NCBI GenBank assembly: GCA_027016675.1
Contig: JALUSH010000042.1
Location: 1-5,815 of the forward strand
DNA: 5,815 nt
Direction: 5' to 3'
Origin: Thermodesulfovibrio sp.
Lineage (GTDB): Bacteria; Nitrospirota; Thermodesulfovibrionia; Thermodesulfovibrionales; JdFR-85
How positions within the stretch are numbered: the first letter of the stretch is position 1; the number at the start of each line of letters is the position of its first letter. A program made the translations under genes and the position numbers. The notes beneath the pieces were generated by a model that was given only the letters and a program-made list of their open reading frames with translations, searched no databases and had not been told where the DNA came from. Positions 1-5,349 of the stretch are shown here, one piece after another.

Positions 1-815
1 TCAGGGACCTTGTACTGAACGAGGAAGACGGGCTTTCATTAAGTAACAGGACAACCGATTATTCAAGGCCCATCAGGATCACTGTTGTCAGGACACCTTT
101 TATTTCCAACTTCACAGACTTTGACCCCTTTCTCTTTGAGCCTGATGTACAGTTGTTATTCTCTTTGAGGAAGGAGGATATCCTCCAGTCTGATCTGGTT
201 ATAGTGCCTGGCTCAAAAAATACCATAAAAGACCTTGCCTTCTTAAAAAAAAGAGGCCTGGATGTTGTCTTAAGGGAGCGGGCAAAGGCAGGAGATTACA
301 TAATCGGCATCTGTGGTGGTTATCAGATGCTTGGCAGGAGGATTAACGACCCCTTTGGCGTAGAGTCTGAACACAAATCAATGGATGCAATAGAACTGCT
401 TGATGTGGAAACTGTTCTCAAAGGGGATAAAACAACATCTCAGGTAACCACAACACTTGACAGGAGTATCCCCCTTATCAATAACACCCATGACAACCTG
501 AAGGGTTACGAGATCCATATGGGCGAAAGCATAACAGAGGATCCCATATTCAGAATAAAAAGGACCGCAGGAAACCAAACCGTAGTGGATGGCTCTGTAA
601 AAGGCCCTGTGTGGGGCACCTATATACACGGCATCTTTGACAACGACAGCCTCAGAAGAGAGATATTGAACTCCCTGAGAGAGAGAAAGGGACTTCCTCC
701 TGTGGAATCAGTGGTTCGCTATGAAGAGATCAAGCAGCAGGAAATGGACAAATGGGCCGGGATACTCAAGGAACATGTGGATATTGATTTCATATTGGGT
801 CTCCTTAAAAAGTAA
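1..815 (+). CDS. cobQ: Cobyric acid synthase, C-terminal part (5' end outside window)
   Basis: CobQ/CbiP is a cytoplasmic enzyme that uses glutamine and ATP to amidate four side chains of adenosylcobyrinate a,c-diamide, giving cobyric acid. The frame is open from base 3, so 270 residues are visible of a family usually near 500 residues long. The N-terminal synthetase (P-loop) domain lies outside the window. Visible family marks are RTPFISNFTDFDPF (bases about 108-149), the VPGSKNTIKDL block, and the class I glutaminase elbow GICGGYQMLG with the nucleophile Cys codon at 312-314. Further marks are GYEIHMG and the late TYIHGIFDND block, which should carry the catalytic His. A TTG at 153 is not the start, because conserved CobQ sequence continues upstream of it. 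The stop at 813-815 lies 9 bases before cbiA, so the two are probably cotranscribed. The family assignment is secure. Confidence 0.95.
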   Translation, partial: RDLVLNEEDGLSLSNRTTDYSRPIRITVVRTPFISNFTDFDPFLFEPDVQLLFSLRKEDILQSDLVIVPGSKNTIKDLAFLKKRGLDVVLRERAKAGDYIIGICGGYQMLGRRINDPFGVESEHKSMDAIELLDVETVLKGDKTTSQVTTTLDRSIPLINNTHDNLKGYEIHMGESITEDPIFRIKRTAGNQTVVDGSVKGPVWGTYIHGIFDNDSLRREILNSLRERKGLPPVESVVRYEEIKQQEMDKWAGILKEHVDIDFILGLLKK

Positions 816-824
816 TTACTAATT

Positions 825-2213
825 ATGAAAGCCCTATTAATTGCTGGCACACATAGTGGCTGCGGAAAGACAACAGCCACCCTGGTAATACTCCATCTAC
901 TTAAATCCACGGGATTGTCTGTCCAGCCTTTCAAGGCAGGCCCTGATTTCATAGACCCGGGACTGCACAGACTTATCACAGGCACTGACTCCATAAACCT
1001 TGACCTCTGGATGTGCGGAACTGAAAGAACCCTTGAGACATTCCTGCGCAGATCAGAAACTGCTGATATCTCCATCATAGAGGGCGTAATGGGGTTCTTT
1101 GACGGAGAACCCTCCACAGCAGAGCTTGCTTCTGAACTGAAGGTGCCTGTCCTGCTTGTTGTTGATGCCTATGGTATGGCTGAGACAGCCGCTGCCATTG
1201 CAACAGGCTTTGTTGATTATTATCACAGGAATTTCGGCACAGACTCTCCTGGCATAAAGGGTGTGATCCTCAACAGGATATCCTCTGAGAGGCATCTTCA
1301 GAGAATCAAAGAGGCCCTAAAAGATGTGGATGTAATTGGCTATATCCCATCCCACCTGGAACTCTCCATACCTGAAAGACACCTTGGACTTACTACTGCA
1401 GAGGAATCCCCCTTTGACAGCAGGTTTTATGAGATCATCAGCAGAACACTCTCTAGAACGATAGATATTAAAAGGCTTCTGTCAATAGCCACAGTGGACA
1501 GAGATATAGAGGCATCAAAGAGAGAAAAAAAACATCTCTCTCACCCCCCCTTGAGCAGAAAGAAACTCAGGGTTGCCCTTGCCCATGACAAAGCCTTCAG
1601 CTTCTACTATCCGGAGAATCTGGATCTGCTGAAATCAGCCGGTGCTGAGATAGTAAGATTCAGCCCCCTGAATGATAAATCCCTGCCAGAGGCTGATCTG
1701 GTCTATCTTGGAGGGGGTTATCCAGAACTGTATGCAGAGAAGCTTTCAGACAACAGAGAACTCCTCTCCACACTCTACAGGCTTGCCTCAGAGGGCCTGC
1801 CCATCTATGCCGAATGTGGCGGGCTGCTCTATATCTCAAAGGGTATCTATGACACACATGGGAGATGCTTTCCCATGGCAGGCATACTGCCCTTTGTCAT
1901 GAAGATGAGAAAAAAAAGGGCCTATCTTGGCTACCGTGAGGTTACGATAGATGACGATATCTTCTTCGGGAGAAAACACACCAGATACAGGGGGCATGAG
2001 TTCCACTACTCAGAGATAGTTGAAGATGATTATTCAGGAAAAATGGAGAAGAGAGGCATAAAAACCATTTACAGGCTCTTTGACAGGGATGATAATTTTA
2101 TTAAGATGGAAGGATACAGATATCTCAATACAATAGGCAGTTATGTGCATCTTCATTTTGGAAGCAACCCGGAGGAGTTTATTAGTGCAATAAATAAATT
2201 CTTCAATCTATAG
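825..2213 (+). CDS. cbiA: Cobyrinate a,c-diamide synthase (CbiA)
   Basis: This enzyme amidates the a and c carboxylates of (cobalt-)cobyrinate using ATP and glutamine, in the cytoplasm, before CobQ acts. The 462-residue length is normal for the family. The N-terminal synthetase domain has the P-loop GTHSGCGKTT (residues 8-17), FKAGPDFIDPG (36-46) and the acidic EGVMGFFDG block (86-94). A charged linker (about 225-247) leads to the C-terminal glutaminase. That domain has YLGGGYPELYAEKL (294-307), the nucleophile Cys331 in AECGGLLYI, GHEFHYSE (390-397), and the late SYVHLHF block (439-445) with the likely catalytic His. The ATG at 825 is chosen because the P-loop follows at the usual distance. 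No clear Shine-Dalgarno sequence precedes it, so translation may be coupled to cobQ, which ends 9 bases upstream. The homologue CobB of the aerobic pathway is the alternative name. CbiA is preferred because cbiC and cbiK lie alongside. Confidence 0.95.
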   Translation: MKALLIAGTHSGCGKTTATLVILHLLKSTGLSVQPFKAGPDFIDPGLHRLITGTDSINLDLWMCGTERTLETFLRRSETADISIIEGVMGFFDGEPSTAELASELKVPVLLVVDAYGMAETAAAIATGFVDYYHRNFGTDSPGIKGVILNRISSERHLQRIKEALKDVDVIGYIPSHLELSIPERHLGLTTAEESPFDSRFYEIISRTLSRTIDIKRLLSIATVDRDIEASKREKKHLSHPPLSRKKLRVALAHDKAFSFYYPENLDLLKSAGAEIVRFSPLNDKSLPEADLVYLGGGYPELYAEKLSDNRELLSTLYRLASEGLPIYAECGGLLYISKGIYDTHGRCFPMAGILPFVMKMRKKRAYLGYREVTIDDDIFFGRKHTRYRGHEFHYSEIVEDDYSGKMEKRGIKTIYRLFDRDDNFIKMEGYRYLNTIGSYVHLHFGSNPEEFISAINKFFNL

Positions 2214-2257
2214 TAAATGTTTCTTTGTTCATAAAAATAGAGGACAACTAATAGAAT

Positions 2258-2391
2258 GGTGTATGGGTATTGAATTTTCACATCATTCTCGACGGACATC
2301 CCTGTCCGTCTCCGAGGTAATCATCACGCTTTACCATCCAGGTAAAGCTTCTATGATGATTAAATCCGTTCAAACTCAATACCCACACACC
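2258..2391. repeat. Structured palindromic intergenic element with terminal inverted repeats
   Basis: This fills most of the gap between cbiA and cbiC. The ends form a 16-nt inverted repeat, GGTGTATGGGTATTGA (2258-2273) against 2376-2391, with 15 pairs and a single A-C mismatch. Inside are two hairpins. The first is GACGGAC (2291-2297) with GTCCGTC (2304-2310), 7 bp and a 6-base loop. The second is two-tiered: TAATCATCA (2318-2326) with TGATGATTA (2354-2362), then GCTTTACC (2328-2335) with GGTAAAGC (2341-2348) around loop ATCCA. As RNA this would be a compact three-way junction. There is no reading frame of note, no B12 box and no T-run terminator. No target duplication is evident at the edges. 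It could be a MITE-like or REP-like dispersed element, or a structured RNA or mRNA-processing site. The structure is seen directly; the identity is not known. Confidence 0.7.
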
Positions 2392-2437
2392 TCAGGAAGT
2401 AAAGTCTCTCAAATAAACTTTAAGATATGAGGTGAAT

Positions 2438-3415
2438 ATGGAAAACCGTCTCGTTGTAATTTATCCCCATAAGATGGCAGAGAGCAACCTCGGCAATATC
2501 ATTAAAACACTGCCCCATCTACTACCCTTCAAGGTCTGCCAACCCGTCCATACATTACCTGTAGATGGTAATACCCGGAAGATTGCGGACAAAATCATTG
2601 AAATCTCTGACAGCCATCCTGCCGGGCGGTTATACATCTGTCCTGTACTCATTGACAGGTACATCATTGACAATATCACTAAACAGCTCAGAAATCATAC
2701 AGGAGGAAAAGAGATATCCCTACTACAGGATTACTCAAAAGAGATCATCCAACATCTGAAAAGAAACCCACTGTCGCCTGATGAGATAGAGCAGAGGAGC
2801 TTTGAACTCATAGCCAGCGACCCTGACGGACAGATGCTGAGAGGTGCTCCGGCAGAAAAGAAGGCCATTGTCACAAGGGTGGTCCATGCCACCGGAGATT
2901 TTGAGTTCATAAAGACCCTTGTATTTCATCCCCTATCAGTTCAGCATGCCCTGGATATGATAAAGGCAGGAAAGGACATCTTAACGGATATAGAGATGGT
3001 GAAAACAGGGATAAATAAAAGACTCCTTGACCGTTTTGGTATCAGGGCAATCTGCGGACTCAGTCTCTATGATAATCTCAATGCCAGCGCCAATGAAACA
3101 AGATCAGAACTTGTAATTGAAAGGGCACTCATGGATAACGACAATATAGGCATTGTTGCTATCGGGAATGCACCAACAGCCCTGTTGAAGGTGATGGAGA
3201 TCTTCTCAGACCATAAAGACAGACCTTCTGGTGATGTACCACTGGTAATAGGTGTGCCTGTGGGATTTGTAAAGGCCCTTGAGTCCAAGGTCATCCTGTC
3301 CATGCAGCCCTACCCTTTCATAACAAACCTTTCCAGAAAGGGTGGAACCCCCGTAGCAGTTGCCATAGTGAATGCCCTCTTAAAGATTGCAGAAAATCCC
3401 GATTCTTCTATTTGA
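2438..3415 (+). CDS. cbiC: Cobalt-precorrin-8 methylmutase (CbiC) with N-terminal extension
   Basis: CbiC moves the C-11 methyl group of cobalt-precorrin-8 to C-12, yielding cobyrinate. From ATG 2438 the protein has 325 residues, whereas free-standing CbiC is about 200-210. The methylmutase occupies about residues 115-318. Its marks are EQRSFELI, RVVHATGDFEF with His150 (equivalent to the catalytic His of CobH), the ILTDIEMVKTGINK block (181-194), NETRSE, IVAIGNAPTAL (239-249), VIGVPVGFVKALESK (270-284) and RKGGTPVAVAIVNALL (300-315). Residues 1-110 are not standard CbiC. They may be a decayed CbiX-like chelatase domain (see findings). A GTG at 2432 would add two residues. ATG 2438 is preferred because GAGGT (2429-2433) lies 4 bases upstream of it. 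The gene follows the 134-base element. A promoter for the downstream genes overlaps its stop codon. Confidence 0.93.
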   Translation: MENRLVVIYPHKMAESNLGNIIKTLPHLLPFKVCQPVHTLPVDGNTRKIADKIIEISDSHPAGRLYICPVLIDRYIIDNITKQLRNHTGGKEISLLQDYSKEIIQHLKRNPLSPDEIEQRSFELIASDPDGQMLRGAPAEKKAIVTRVVHATGDFEFIKTLVFHPLSVQHALDMIKAGKDILTDIEMVKTGINKRLLDRFGIRAICGLSLYDNLNASANETRSELVIERALMDNDNIGIVAIGNAPTALLKVMEIFSDHKDRPSGDVPLVIGVPVGFVKALESKVILSMQPYPFITNLSRKGGTPVAVAIVNALLKIAENPDSSI

Positions 3416-3441
3416 CATTTAAAAACATGATCTGCTTAAAT
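3412..3441 (+). promoter_or_regulatory. Putative sigma70 promoter for the riboswitch transcript
   Basis: A perfect -35 hexamer TTGACA (3412-3417) is followed after 18 bases by TTAAAT (3436-3441), a 4/6 match to TATAAT. The TG at 3433-3434 sits correctly to make it an extended -10. Initiation would be expected near 3448-3450, about 30 bases before riboswitch helix P1. The -35 overlaps the TGA stop of cbiC (3413-3415). The position is what a riboswitch-led transcript needs, which raises confidence. No transcript data are available. Confidence 0.55.
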
Positions 3442-3449
3442 AGAGTAGT

Positions 3450-3475
3450 CTGAAGGAGGATTTTCCTCTCTTCAG
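3450..3475 (+). promoter_or_regulatory. Hairpin at the predicted 5' end of the riboswitch transcript
   Basis: CTGAAG (3450-3455) pairs with CTTCAG (3470-3475), then GAGGA (3456-3460) pairs with TCCTC (3464-3468) after a one-base bulge, leaving a TTT loop. The result is an 11-bp stem between the promoter and riboswitch helix P1. No T-run follows, so it is a poor intrinsic terminator for cbiC. It could protect the 5' end of the mRNA. The pairing is directly visible; the role is inferred. Confidence 0.4.
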
Positions 3476-3514
3476 GCACAGGCGGATGCGTGGAAGAGGG
3501 GTGTAGCCCCACAG

Positions 3515-3600
3515 GGAGTCAAAAGTCAGGAGTCAAGAGTCAGTAGTGGAATTAAGTCTTCTAAAGTTTTTCTGACTTCTGACTGATGACTGTAGACTCC
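3515..3600 (+). repeat. AGTC heptad hairpin inserted in the riboswitch
   Basis: AGTC occurs at 3517, 3524, 3531 and 3538, exactly every 7 bases. GACT occurs at 3574, 3581, 3588 and 3595 with the same spacing. Every AGTC faces a GACT in register, giving an imperfect stem about 27 bases long whose base is the perfect 6-bp GGAGTC/GACTCC. The central 32 bases are AT-rich and unpaired or weakly paired. The hairpin separates the P2 region from the GGCGGTG core of the riboswitch, at the place where a GGGAA motif is expected. Confidence 0.8.
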
Positions 3601-3652
3601 GAAGGCGGTGATTCCCCCGCTGCCCCGCAGCCGTGAAGGGAACGAAAGCCCG

Positions 3653-3698
3653 TGCAAGGGGCAAGCAACAAGCAGGATGTAACATGAGGCCCCTTGCA
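3653..3698 (+). repeat. CAAG heptad-bearing hairpin extending the riboswitch P6-region arm
   Basis: TGCAAGGGGC (3653-3662) and GCCCCTTGCA (3689-3698) form a perfect 10-bp stem between the GAAAGCC segment and the B12 box. CAAG recurs at 3655, 3662 and 3669, exactly every 7 bases, on the 5' arm. Only the outer copy has a CTTG partner on the 3' arm (3693-3696). The loop side includes a small ATGT-A-ACAT palindrome (3677-3685). Confidence 0.75.
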
Positions 3699-3707
3699 AA
3701 AGCCACT

Positions 3708-3756
3708 GGGAGAACGGTTTGAACTGCTCTGCTCAAACGATTCAAACTGCTCTTCC
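3708..3756 (+). repeat. Extended stem-loop following the B12 box
   Basis: GGGAGAACGGTTTGAA (3708-3723) pairs with TTCAAACTGCTCTTCC (3741-3756) as a 16-nt stem with two G-U pairs and one A-C mismatch. The loop (3724-3740) contains TCAAAC (3733-3738), which could instead pair with GTTTGA (3717-3722), so the arm has two competing folds. A near-direct repeat is also present: 3718-3730 and 3741-3753 match at 11 of 13 bases. It leads straight into the conserved GGGAAGGC of the aptamer. Confidence 0.6.
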
Positions 3757-3779
3757 GGGAAGGCGGGTGAGTAGGAGTA

Positions 3780-3859
3780 CAAGGAGCAAGGCACAGGCAG
3801 CAGGCAACAACTTAAAGAGAGAAAATTCTTGTCACTTGCCGCTTGTAACTTGCAACTTG
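3780..3859 (+). repeat. CAAG/CTTG heptad hairpin in the distal riboswitch arm
   Basis: Five 7-base units beginning with CA (starts 3780, 3787, 3794, 3801 and 3808; the first two CAAG, the next two CAGG, the last CAAC) face five units beginning with CTTG (starts 3828, 3835, 3842, 3849 and 3856). The units lie in register with the stem axis, so CAAG or CAGG pairs with CTTG at four levels. The spacer bases are only partly paired. An A-rich loop (about 3812-3827) caps the arm. The hairpin occupies the length-variable region before the 3' GAGCCGGAAGACC consensus. Confidence 0.8.
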
Positions 3860-3894
3860 AATGCCCTGAGCCGGAAGACCCATCCGTCTGGAAT

Positions 3895-3908
3895 ACCTCG
3901 AGGGAGGT
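3895..3908 (+). promoter_or_regulatory. Shine-Dalgarno-sequestering hairpin (likely expression platform)
   Basis: ACCTC (3895-3899) pairs with GAGGT (3904-3908) around loop GAGG, four bases after the 3' strand of riboswitch P1. The paired GAGGT is the strongest ribosome-binding site before the 14-codon open frame at 3917. No GC-rich hairpin with a T-run lies between the aptamer and 4013, so translational control is more likely than termination. How ligand binding would shift this short hairpin is inferred, not visible. Confidence 0.4.
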
Positions 3909-3916
3909 GATGCACG

Positions 3917-3961
3917 ATGAAGTTCCTGCCTTATATCTTTTATCCCCTTATTCATTTCTGA
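3917..3961 (+). CDS. Possible 14-residue leader peptide after the riboswitch
   Basis: An ATG at 3917 opens a 14-codon frame that ends in TGA (3959-3961). The translated peptide is hydrophobic and aromatic, MKFLPYIFYPLIHF. It is preceded by GGAGGTGA (3903-3910) at good spacing, a stronger site than chance usually gives. It ends 51 bases before the outer-membrane protein gene. It could be a leader peptide coupling riboswitch state to downstream translation, or an unused frame. No family is recognised. A second frame from ATG 3910 (18 codons) starts too close to the ribosome site to be favoured. Confidence 0.35.
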   Translation: MKFLPYIFYPLIHF

Positions 3962-4002
3962 GTTAAACTGTCAACCTGCTTTTTAGTTTTCAGAAAAAAC
4001 AG

Positions 4003-4010
4003 AAGGAGGA
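4003..4010 (+). promoter_or_regulatory. Ribosome binding site of the outer-membrane protein gene
   Basis: AAGGAGGA is a near-perfect Shine-Dalgarno sequence. From AGGAGG (4004-4009) the spacing is 3 bases to ATG 4013 and 6 bases to the next codon, GTG 4016. On spacing alone GTG 4016 would be the better start. The difference is one residue of the signal peptide. Confidence 0.6.
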
Positions 4011-4012
4011 CT

Positions 4013-5314
4013 ATGGTGAAAAAAGGGGTTTTTTTACTTTTAACTGTGTTTGTTGGATTGTTTTTGTTCGGTTCTGCAGTGAGTTCCTACGCGGGTGAGG
4101 CTGATCTTATATTGAAGATACTACTTAAGAAAGGGATAATTACCAAGAAGGAATACCAGGAGATAAAGGAGGAACTAAAAGGCAAAAAGACTGTTGAAGA
4201 AAAAGAAATGGAAAAAGAGCAAACTGCCAAAAAACAAGGCACTTTTTTGTCTGAAAATATATCCCTTTCAGGCTCTCTCTATGGTGAGTACCGCTGGATG
4301 AAAAACCGTGACATAACAGACCCTGATACAGACTCCACATCAGACCTTTATCTAAGGAAGATAGAACTTGCAGTTGAGGCCCAACTGGTGGACTGGATAA
4401 CCGCATCAGCAGTGTTCAACTCGGAGTGGATTGGTGACGACCTCAATCAGGGAGATGAAAAGGCGACCGTTGATGAGGCAACCATCACCATGCAGGATGA
4501 TGATTTCCCCCTATATCTTGTCATAGGAAAAAGGACCCAGCCCTTTGGAGTGTTTGAAAGCCACCTTGTTACAGACCCCATGACACAGGATGCCTATGAG
4601 ACGAAGAGGTTTGGAATCACAGCAGGCTACACAGGCCCTATGGGGCTTGATCTTTCGGTGACGGTTTATAAAGGAGAAGAACAGATGGACCATCTGTTTG
4701 AGTCAGGACTTTTTGAGGACACCCTGCGGAGGGCAGGGGAGGCAACAGATGATGTTGGTTCATACATAGTTTCAGCGACACTACAGCCTCTTGAATATCT
4801 CACCCTGTTTGGAGGATATCTTTCAGAGCCTGGCAGGGGCTCAAGGAATGAGACCATAAACGGGGGGATAAGTGTTGTAGTACCATTTGTTGAAGGACTG
4901 AGGTTTGATGCAGAATACATGAAGGCACTTAATCGTGAACTCTACGATGGTATTAGCAAGGAATACAAGGAGGGGGTATTTTCAGCCACCCTGGCCTATG
5001 AGTTTGTGGTAAGGGAGCGTGAGAGGATAGGAGGGGGGCTGTTTGCAGAGAGGAAGGCCCATCTGATAAGTGAGCCTCTGGAACTTGCTATACGGTATGA
5101 GCATTTTGATGATGATGGTATGAGTGAAGAGATAGGGATATGGACGGTGAAGGACCGGTACAGTGGTGGAGCGAGGTATAGTTTTTACAATGATGAGGAG
5201 ACAGGTTTTAATGCCTTTGTGGCTGGGGAGTACAGACACACCGAACTAAGAACTCACACAGATATGAAGGACAGTAACGATGAGGTCTACCTCAGGCTTG
5301 GAGTGGACTTTTAG
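4013..5314 (+). CDS. Outer-membrane beta-barrel protein, LbtU-like porin family (putative)
   Basis: The predicted protein has 433 residues. Residues 1-27 are a Sec signal peptide, with a basic start, a hydrophobic core (about 6-22) and a likely cut after SYA (25-27). A helical, charged stretch (about 30-74) includes LLKKGIITKKEYQEIKEELK, a motif common at the N-terminus of bacterial porins. From about residue 80 to the end, alternating beta-strands with aromatic girdles run to a C-terminal Phe (GVDF), as expected for an outer-membrane barrel. The segments LYLRKIELAVEAQLVDW, GKRTQPFGVFESHLVTDP and MTQDAYETKRFG resemble LbtU-type siderophore porins. That family call is from memory of the family and is not certain; a generic porin is the alternative. 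Its place between a cobalamin riboswitch and cbiK suggests uptake of cobalt, a cobalt chelate or a tetrapyrrole. The start may be GTG 4016. Confidence 0.8.
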   Translation: MVKKGVFLLLTVFVGLFLFGSAVSSYAGEADLILKILLKKGIITKKEYQEIKEELKGKKTVEEKEMEKEQTAKKQGTFLSENISLSGSLYGEYRWMKNRDITDPDTDSTSDLYLRKIELAVEAQLVDWITASAVFNSEWIGDDLNQGDEKATVDEATITMQDDDFPLYLVIGKRTQPFGVFESHLVTDPMTQDAYETKRFGITAGYTGPMGLDLSVTVYKGEEQMDHLFESGLFEDTLRRAGEATDDVGSYIVSATLQPLEYLTLFGGYLSEPGRGSRNETINGGISVVVPFVEGLRFDAEYMKALNRELYDGISKEYKEGVFSATLAYEFVVRERERIGGGLFAERKAHLISEPLELAIRYEHFDDDGMSEEIGIWTVKDRYSGGARYSFYNDEETGFNAFVAGEYRHTELRTHTDMKDSNDEVYLRLGVDF

Positions 5315-5337
5315 AAAAACTTTAAAAATTATAAAAA

Positions 5338-5343
5338 AGGAGG
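5338..5343 (+). promoter_or_regulatory. Ribosome binding site of cbiK
   Basis: AGGAGG lies 6 bases before ATG 5350, in an A-rich gap of 35 bases after the porin gene. It supports the chosen start and cotranscription with the porin gene; no terminator is seen in the gap. Confidence 0.7.
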
Positions 5344-5349
5344 AGTTTT

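Larger units (their letters stand above)
3479..3890 (+). promoter_or_regulatory. Cobalamin (B12) riboswitch aptamer, enlarged by hairpin insertions
   Basis: This RNA element binds adenosylcobalamin or a related cobalamin and normally represses the genes downstream. Helix P1 is CAGGCGGATG (3479-3488) with CATCCGTCTG (3881-3890), 10 pairs including one G-U. A P2-region hairpin uses GGGG and CCCC around 3498-3510. The core reads GGCGGTGATTCC (3604-3615), CTGCCCCGCAGCCGTGA (3620-3636) and GGGAACGAAAGCC (3638-3650). The B12 box GCCACTG is at 3702-3708, GGGAAGGC at 3757-3764, and the 3' consensus GAGCCGGAAGACC at 3868-3880. At 412 nt it is about twice the usual size. The excess sits in hairpins at 3515-3600, 3653-3698 and 3780-3859, whose removal leaves about 200 nt. 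It stands directly upstream of the outer-membrane protein and cbiK genes, which fits B12 control. Confidence 0.92.

Noticed and set aside
153..815. A separate gene starting at TTG 153
   Set aside because: The same frame is open from base 3 and encodes conserved CobQ sequence (SNFTDFDP) upstream of 153, so this is the tail of a gene entering from the left.
719..1117. Minus-strand open frames overlapping cobQ, cbiA, cbiC and the porin gene
   Set aside because: They lie antisense within well-supported genes, show no recognisable motifs and no ribosome sites, and are shadows of the + strand coding.
2258..2391. tRNA-like cloverleaf or a second cobalamin riboswitch before cbiC
   Set aside because: It is too long, with a 16-nt closing stem and only two arms, has no T-loop GTTCRA signature in place, and has no B12 box or GGTG core.
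3515..3859. CRISPR array
   Set aside because: The repeat unit is 7 bases, with arms that are reverse complements; there are no 25-40-base direct repeats with unique spacers.
3533..3910. Open frames on both strands within 3533-3910
   Set aside because: They overlap the riboswitch and its heptad hairpins, have low-complexity products with no family marks, and lack credible ribosome sites.
3976..4002. Intrinsic terminator as riboswitch expression platform
   Set aside because: The only pairing here is a weak AT-rich stem (CTG/CAG plus five A-T pairs with a mismatch) and no T-run follows it.
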